A stretch of 34,821 nucleotides of DNA from an uncultured Clostridia bacterium (GTDB taxonomy: Bacteria > Bacillota > Clostridia > Christensenellales > CAG-917): positions 1 to 34,821 of the forward strand of contig CASECZ010000007.1 of NCBI GenBank assembly GCA_949286725.1. Direction: 5' to 3'. Of this stretch, positions 31,409 through 34,821 are shown piece after piece. Within the stretch, counting starts at the first letter, position 1, and each line of letters starts with the position of its first letter. Below the pieces are notes generated by a model. The model made no database searches and was not told the origin of the DNA. It saw only the letters and a program-made list of their open reading frames with translations. Position numbers and translations under genes: made by a program.

Positions 31409-31430
31409 AAAAAAAGCCCCCTTTCGGGAG
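31409..31430 (-). terminator. Terminator of the ecf-truA operon
   Basis: On the minus strand CTCCC and GGGGG pair around a GAAA loop (31430-31417), then CTTTTTTT. The stem is short (5 bp with one G-U), but the T-run is strong. Confidence 0.75.
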
Positions 31431-31473
31431 GTTGTCGTCCGCTGTTTTCCTTCGGCGGCGCGGCATCCGTCGT

Positions 31474-31848
31474 TCAGACGCCCTTGCAGTCACCGTGCAG
31501 ATTTATGTCGCGAGAGTCGTCTATTCGCATGAATCCGTCCTCGTAACGGAAGCCGAATTTTTCCAGTTCCGGAATGTGCCCTTCGACTTCGAGAGGTATG
31601 GGAGAAAGCGAAAATTTGAACATCATCGCGTGAAGAAAGAAATCGCGGTTTTCGCGGTTTATCTCACCGTTTTTGACTTTGAAATGGGTTATTCGGACAT
31701 AATCGCCCATTTGCGTGCGCATAAATCCGACGGGTTCGTCGTCCTCGCGCAACACGAAAAACGTGCCGCCCGCCTCGTAGTTCTCGCCGAGGTCGGCACA
31801 CACTTTTTTCAGGGTTTCGACTTCGGTTTCAAAGTGTACCGTCAGCAT
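31474..31848 (-). CDS. Small GNAT-like protein, unknown function
   Basis: 124 residues. The pattern looks like a cut-down GNAT acetyltransferase: FFVLREDDEPVGFMRT (30-45) as strands 2-3, VRITHFKVK (51-59) as strand 4, a helix at 68-79, and LEKFGFRYEDGFMRID (95-110) as the C-terminal part. The acetyl-CoA loop R/QxxGxG/A that should follow strand 4 is missing, replaced by NGEINREN, so catalysis is doubtful. It overlaps the end of truA by 20 nt, with GGAG 7 nt before the ATG inside truA, which supports a real coupled gene. In many Firmicutes truA is followed by rplM-rpsI; these are absent here. Function unknown. Confidence 0.65.
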   Translation of the reverse strand: MLTVHFETEVETLKKVCADLGENYEAGGTFFVLREDDEPVGFMRTQMGDYVRITHFKVKNGEINRENRDFFLHAMMFKFSLSPIPLEVEGHIPELEKFGFRYEDGFMRIDDSRDINLHGDCKGV

Positions 31849-32611
31849 CGTCGTACTCCACGCTCACAAGCGTAAGCCCCTGCGGAGGCAGGGTTTTGCC
31901 CGCGCGGGTTCTGTCGCCCGTCGCAAGCACTTCGCGCACGTCGTCGGCGGTCATCTTGCCCGTTCCGACGTAGACCAGCGTGCCCGCTATTATGCGCACC
32001 ATGTTATAGAGAAATCCGTTGCCCGTCACGTAGATTTCCACGTTGCCGTCCGACAGTCTGCCGTCGGGAAGGAATGTGCCTGCGGCGTCGATTTGCACGC
32101 GATATACCGTGCGCACCGTGTTGACGACGACGGAGCCGCTTGCCTCGAAGCACCTGAAATCGTGCTCCCCTTCGATTATGCCCGCGCACTCGCGCATCGC
32201 CGCGACGTCGAGAGGCACCACGATGTGAGCACGCGTTTCGCCCAGCATAGGTTTGCGGTGACGCGACACGTACAGTTTGTAACAGTACGTTTTGCGCTTT
32301 GCGGAAAACCTTGCGTTGAAAGTGTCGGCGACGGGCTCGCAGGAAAGCATACTGACGTCGTCGGGAAGTTCGGTATTTACGGCAAAAGGAATTTTCTCGG
32401 GCGGAATGGAGGTGTCCGCGTCGAAATGCACCACCTGTCCGTCGGCGTGCACTCCCGCATCGGTGCGGCCGCTTGCCGTCGCCTGCGTGGGCGTACCGAA
32501 CACCGCAGTCAACGCCTTTTCCAGCACTTCCTGTACACTCAGCCCGTTAAGCTGTCTTTGCCAGCCCACGTAGTTTTTGCCGAAGTAGGAAATCACCGCG
32601 CGGTATCTCAT
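31829..32611 (-). CDS. truA: tRNA pseudouridine(38-40) synthase TruA
   Basis: 260 residues. TruA makes pseudouridine at 38-40 in the anticodon stem of many tRNAs. The start YRAVISYFGKNYVGWQRQ is typical, and catalytic D51 lies in ASGRTDAGVHA. FNARFSAKRKTYCYKL and GNGFLYNMVRIIAGTL are further family motifs. The ATG overlaps the ecfT stop as ATGA. ecfA1-ecfA2-ecfT-truA is the usual Firmicutes order next to the ribosomal protein L17 region. Confidence 0.96.
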   Translation of the reverse strand: MRYRAVISYFGKNYVGWQRQLNGLSVQEVLEKALTAVFGTPTQATASGRTDAGVHADGQVVHFDADTSIPPEKIPFAVNTELPDDVSMLSCEPVADTFNARFSAKRKTYCYKLYVSRHRKPMLGETRAHIVVPLDVAAMRECAGIIEGEHDFRCFEASGSVVVNTVRTVYRVQIDAAGTFLPDGRLSDGNVEIYVTGNGFLYNMVRIIAGTLVYVGTGKMTADDVREVLATGDRTRAGKTLPPQGLTLVSVEYDDADGTL

Positions 32612-33450
32612 ACCAGCCCCCCGAAGATGAGCGTATCCATCGCGCCGTTGAAATAGTATCTGTCAAGCAGTATGCCCACAAAAAACGCCACCGTCACGAA
32701 GAACGCCACGACGTCGGCGACGCCCAGTTTCATAACCTTCATCTTGGTGCGGTGTTCCGTCGCGTTGTAACAGCGCGCGTCCATAGCGAACGCCAGTTCG
32801 TCGGCGCGGCGGAAGGAGTTGACGAAAAGAGGTATCAACACAGGTAACAACGCTTTTGCCCTGGCGAACAGCCCGCCCGTATCGAAACTTGCGCCCCTCG
32901 CCTTCTGGGCGGAAATTATCTTGTTCGTTTCCTCGAAAAGAGTGGGAATAAACCGCAATGCGATGCTCATTATCATCGCTATGTCGTGGACGGGAACCTT
33001 GATGAGTTTGAGCGGTTTCATCAGGCTTTCCGCACCGTCGGCAATCTCCACGGGCGTGGTCGTAAGCGAAAGCAAAGACGCGCCGCAAATGAGCAAAACA
33101 AGCCTTAAAGTCATCTTTATGGTCGTATGAACTGCCGTATCGGTGATATGCAACGATTTCCAGCTCCACAGCACGACGCCCTCGTTTATCATAAAGAGGT
33201 TGATTATCGCGGCGAAAAGAACGATGAAAATTATTGCCCTGACCGATTTCAGAACGGACATCATCGGCAGGCGCGCAAGCAGTATGACGAGCAGCAAAAA
33301 CGCCGCCGTCAGCATAAATCCGAAGTAGGAATTGACAAAGAAAATCGCCACCACGAACAGCACGGTGAGAAAGAGTTTCATACGTGCGTCCATACGGTGT
33401 ATGACGGACGAGGCGGGATAGTACTGACCGAAAGCGATATCCTTAAACAT
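32608..33450 (-). CDS. ecfT: ECF transporter transmembrane subunit EcfT
   Basis: 280 residues. EcfT is the shared membrane scaffold of energy-coupling factor vitamin importers and links the two ATPases to interchangeable S components. There are about six hydrophobic segments. The cytosolic coupling helices carry the two Ala-Arg signatures: AQKARG (181-186) and AMDARC (222-227), which insert into the ATPase grooves. The start at 33450 (MFKDIAFGQYYP) is the family N-terminus. It overlaps the ecfA2 end by 8 nt. No S component is in the window; these are usually scattered (group II ECF), so the vitamin cannot be named. Confidence 0.94.
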   Translation of the reverse strand: MFKDIAFGQYYPASSVIHRMDARMKLFLTVLFVVAIFFVNSYFGFMLTAAFLLLVILLARLPMMSVLKSVRAIIFIVLFAAIINLFMINEGVVLWSWKSLHITDTAVHTTIKMTLRLVLLICGASLLSLTTTPVEIADGAESLMKPLKLIKVPVHDIAMIMSIALRFIPTLFEETNKIISAQKARGASFDTGGLFARAKALLPVLIPLFVNSFRRADELAFAMDARCYNATEHRTKMKVMKLGVADVVAFFVTVAFFVGILLDRYYFNGAMDTLIFGGLV

Positions 33451-34345
33451 CTGTGTCCTCCCCCGTCTTTTCGGGCGCGTCCATACCCGCCGTGTGCTCC
33501 TCGCGGTAGCGGGCAAGCGCTTCCGCGAGCTGACCCATCGTAACTATTTTGCGGTCGAGCACGATACCGCGCTCGGCAAGTTTGTCGGTTATTCTTGCGG
33601 CGGACGGCAAATCCAGTCCCGCCGCCGCGGCTTTTTCCCTGTCGCCGAACACCTCGGCGGGCGAACCGTCGGCAACCACCTTGCCGTCGCGCAACGCGAT
33701 TATCCTGTCGGCAAGTTCGGCTATGTCGTCCATATAGTGCGACACCATAACGACGGTGGGGCTGACTTCCTTTTTGAGTTTGAGCACGAGGTCGAGAATT
33801 TCGCGTCTGCCCGCGGGGTCCAGACCCGCGACGGGTTCGTCCAGCACGAGTATTGACGGCTCCATCGCGATGACTCCCGCAATTGCCGCCCTTCTCTTCT
33901 CGCCGCCCGACAGTTCGAAAGGACTGCGCTCGGCAAAGTCCGCATAGGGAAGACCGACCACTTCCATGGCGTGACGGACGCGGCGGTCGATTTCGGCTTT
34001 GTCGAGTTTCATATTGGAAGGACCGAAGGCGACGTCTTTTGCGACCGTGTCTTCGAAAAGCTGATATTCGGGGTACTGGAACACCATACCCACGGCAAAA
34101 CGCAATTTGCGCAAAGTCTTCTTTTCCGCGGCGTTCATACCCGCCACAACGACTTCGCCTTCCTGCAATTTCACAAGTCCGTTGAGGTGCTGAATAAGGG
34201 TGGATTTGCCCGATCCAGTCGCGCCGATGAGTCCGACGAATTCCCCTTCTTCGATTGCAAACGACACGTTATCCAGCGCGCGTTTCTCGTAGGGGGTTTT
34301 CTTTGAATAGGTATAGGAGAGGTTTTTCAGAACAATTGCTTGCAT
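33443..34345 (-). CDS. ecfA2: ECF transporter ATPase EcfA2
   Basis: 300 residues. The ABC ATPase parts are Walker A GATGSGKST (41-49), Q-loop Q90 in FQYPEYQLF, signature LSGGEKRR (145-152), Walker B ILVLDE with E170, and switch H203. FQYPEYQLFEDTVAKDVAFGP is the usual EcfA2 form. The C-terminal 60 residues form the EcfA-specific dimerisation tail. It pairs with EcfA1 under EcfT to drive vitamin import. GGAGGGG precedes the ATG, which lies 19 nt inside the end of ecfA1. Confidence 0.95.
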   Translation of the reverse strand: MQAIVLKNLSYTYSKKTPYEKRALDNVSFAIEEGEFVGLIGATGSGKSTLIQHLNGLVKLQEGEVVVAGMNAAEKKTLRKLRFAVGMVFQYPEYQLFEDTVAKDVAFGPSNMKLDKAEIDRRVRHAMEVVGLPYADFAERSPFELSGGEKRRAAIAGVIAMEPSILVLDEPVAGLDPAGRREILDLVLKLKKEVSPTVVMVSHYMDDIAELADRIIALRDGKVVADGSPAEVFGDREKAAAAGLDLPSAARITDKLAERGIVLDRKIVTMGQLAEALARYREEHTAGMDAPEKTGEDTDV

Positions 34346-34821
34346 ATCCCCTCCACGAGTTCGTCCTCGTCAACGACGGTGCGGTCGAAAACGTAACCGC
34401 GTTCGGACAGTTTGCCCGCCAGTTCGGTTGCGGGGGGCAAAGACAGCCCGCATTCTGCGACGAGCGGCGAGGCGAAAACCTCGCGCGGTGTGCCGTCCAG
34501 TACGATTTTGCCGCGTTTGAGGACGATGATCCTGTCCGCGAGTGCGGCTTCGTCCATATTGTGCGTAATGGTTATGACCGTAATGCCCGAGTCGTTGAGT
34601 TTGCGCGCAACGTCCATAATCTCGCGTCTGCCCTCGGGGTCGAGCATAGAGGTCGACTCGTCGAATATCAGAATGTCGGGTTTCATCGCGAGAACCCCCG
34701 CGATTGCCACCCTCTGTTTCTGCCCGCCCGACAGTTTGCTTGCACTGCCCTTGCGGTATTCGTTCATATCCACGACTTTGAGCGCCCAATCGACGCGCTC
34801 CACGATTTCCTCGCGCGGAAC
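34327..34821 (-). CDS. ecfA1: ECF transporter ATPase EcfA1 (5' end cut by window edge)
   Basis: The last 164 residues of an ABC ATPase whose start lies beyond the window; Walker A and the Q-loop are not visible. Visible parts are the signature LSGGQKQRVAIAG, Walker B DILIFDE followed by STSMLDPEG, and the switch His in ITHNMDE. FDESTSMLDPEGR is typical of EcfA1 as opposed to EcfA2, as is the operon order. The reading frame is open to the last base. Confidence 0.93.
   Translation of the reverse strand, partial: VPREEIVERVDWALKVVDMNEYRKGSASKLSGGQKQRVAIAGVLAMKPDILIFDESTSMLDPEGRREIMDVARKLNDSGITVITITHNMDEAALADRIIVLKRGKIVLDGTPREVFASPLVAECGLSLPPATELAGKLSERGYVFDRTVVDEDELVEGICKQLF

Noticed and set aside
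31190..31473. Possible T-box or riboswitch leader in the 284-nt gap upstream of glnS
   Set aside because: The likely promoter lies only about 30 nt before the glnS start, leaving no room for a T-box; the rest is GC/purine-rich spacer and a terminator of the other operon.

Overview
This window looks like a chromosomal segment of a GC-rich, spore-forming member of the Clostridia (Bacillota), most likely an uncultured gut-type lineage. The basis is the presence of spoIIE, walJ/rlmH, an L17-type ecfA1-ecfA2-ecfT-truA block, mfd beside a PrsA-locus lipoprotein, near-consensus sigma-A promoters and GGAGG ribosome binding sites. The closer assignment is inference. Almost every gene is housekeeping. 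I see no insertion sequence, prophage, CRISPR array, rRNA or integron. Three genes lie on the + strand (iron alcohol dehydrogenase, DegV, VanW); all others, including tRNA-Pro(CGG), are on the minus strand.

Layout. 1-408: tRNA-Pro with its terminator and a gene-free leader. 409-6358: alternating single genes, namely iron ADH (+), ZIP transporter (-), DegV (+), phosphoglucomutase (-) and VanW (+), separated by clear terminators and a divergent promoter region. 6481-11958: a tightly overlapping minus-strand operon tilS-hpt-cca-rmuC-PHP phosphoesterase. 12043-22108: spoIIE, a large lipoprotein, mfd, pth and a glmU-like gene. 22277-22489: a 70-residue membrane protein. 22695-26551: operon walJ-CPBP-CPBP-rlmH-tadA. 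26607-29477: an unrecognised three-gene cassette of one multi-zinc-ribbon protein and two paralogous four-helix membrane proteins. 29558-31189: glnS. 31474-34821: ecfA1 (cut by the window end)-ecfA2-ecfT-truA and a small GNAT-like gene.

Read on the minus strand, glmU-pth-mfd-lipoprotein-spoIIE-tilS-hpt follows the order of the Bacillus subtilis glmU-prs-pth-mfd...spoIIE-tilS-hprT region, but prs, spoVT, mazG, yabP/yabQ and divIC are absent from the block. Likewise walJ and rlmH keep their usual proximity, with two CPBP intramembrane proteases lying between them.

Most notable points: (1) the zinc-ribbon/4TM cassette, whose members share a Pro-rich PIVxPxAxVPYxxQD-type motif outside the membrane domain; (2) a GlmU-like protein whose uridylyltransferase half is shortened and lacks the nucleotide-binding signature while the acetyltransferase half looks intact; (3) a lipoprotein at the PrsA foldase locus carrying an InlB-type repeat and a Cys/His cluster; (4) promoters placed so that degV and tilS mRNAs would be leaderless; (5) a hairpin that would cover the ribosome binding site of the 70-residue protein.

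The only gene-poor stretch near 300 bases or more is 1-408, which holds just the tRNA and its signals; 31190-31473 holds the glnS promoter and the truA-operon terminator.
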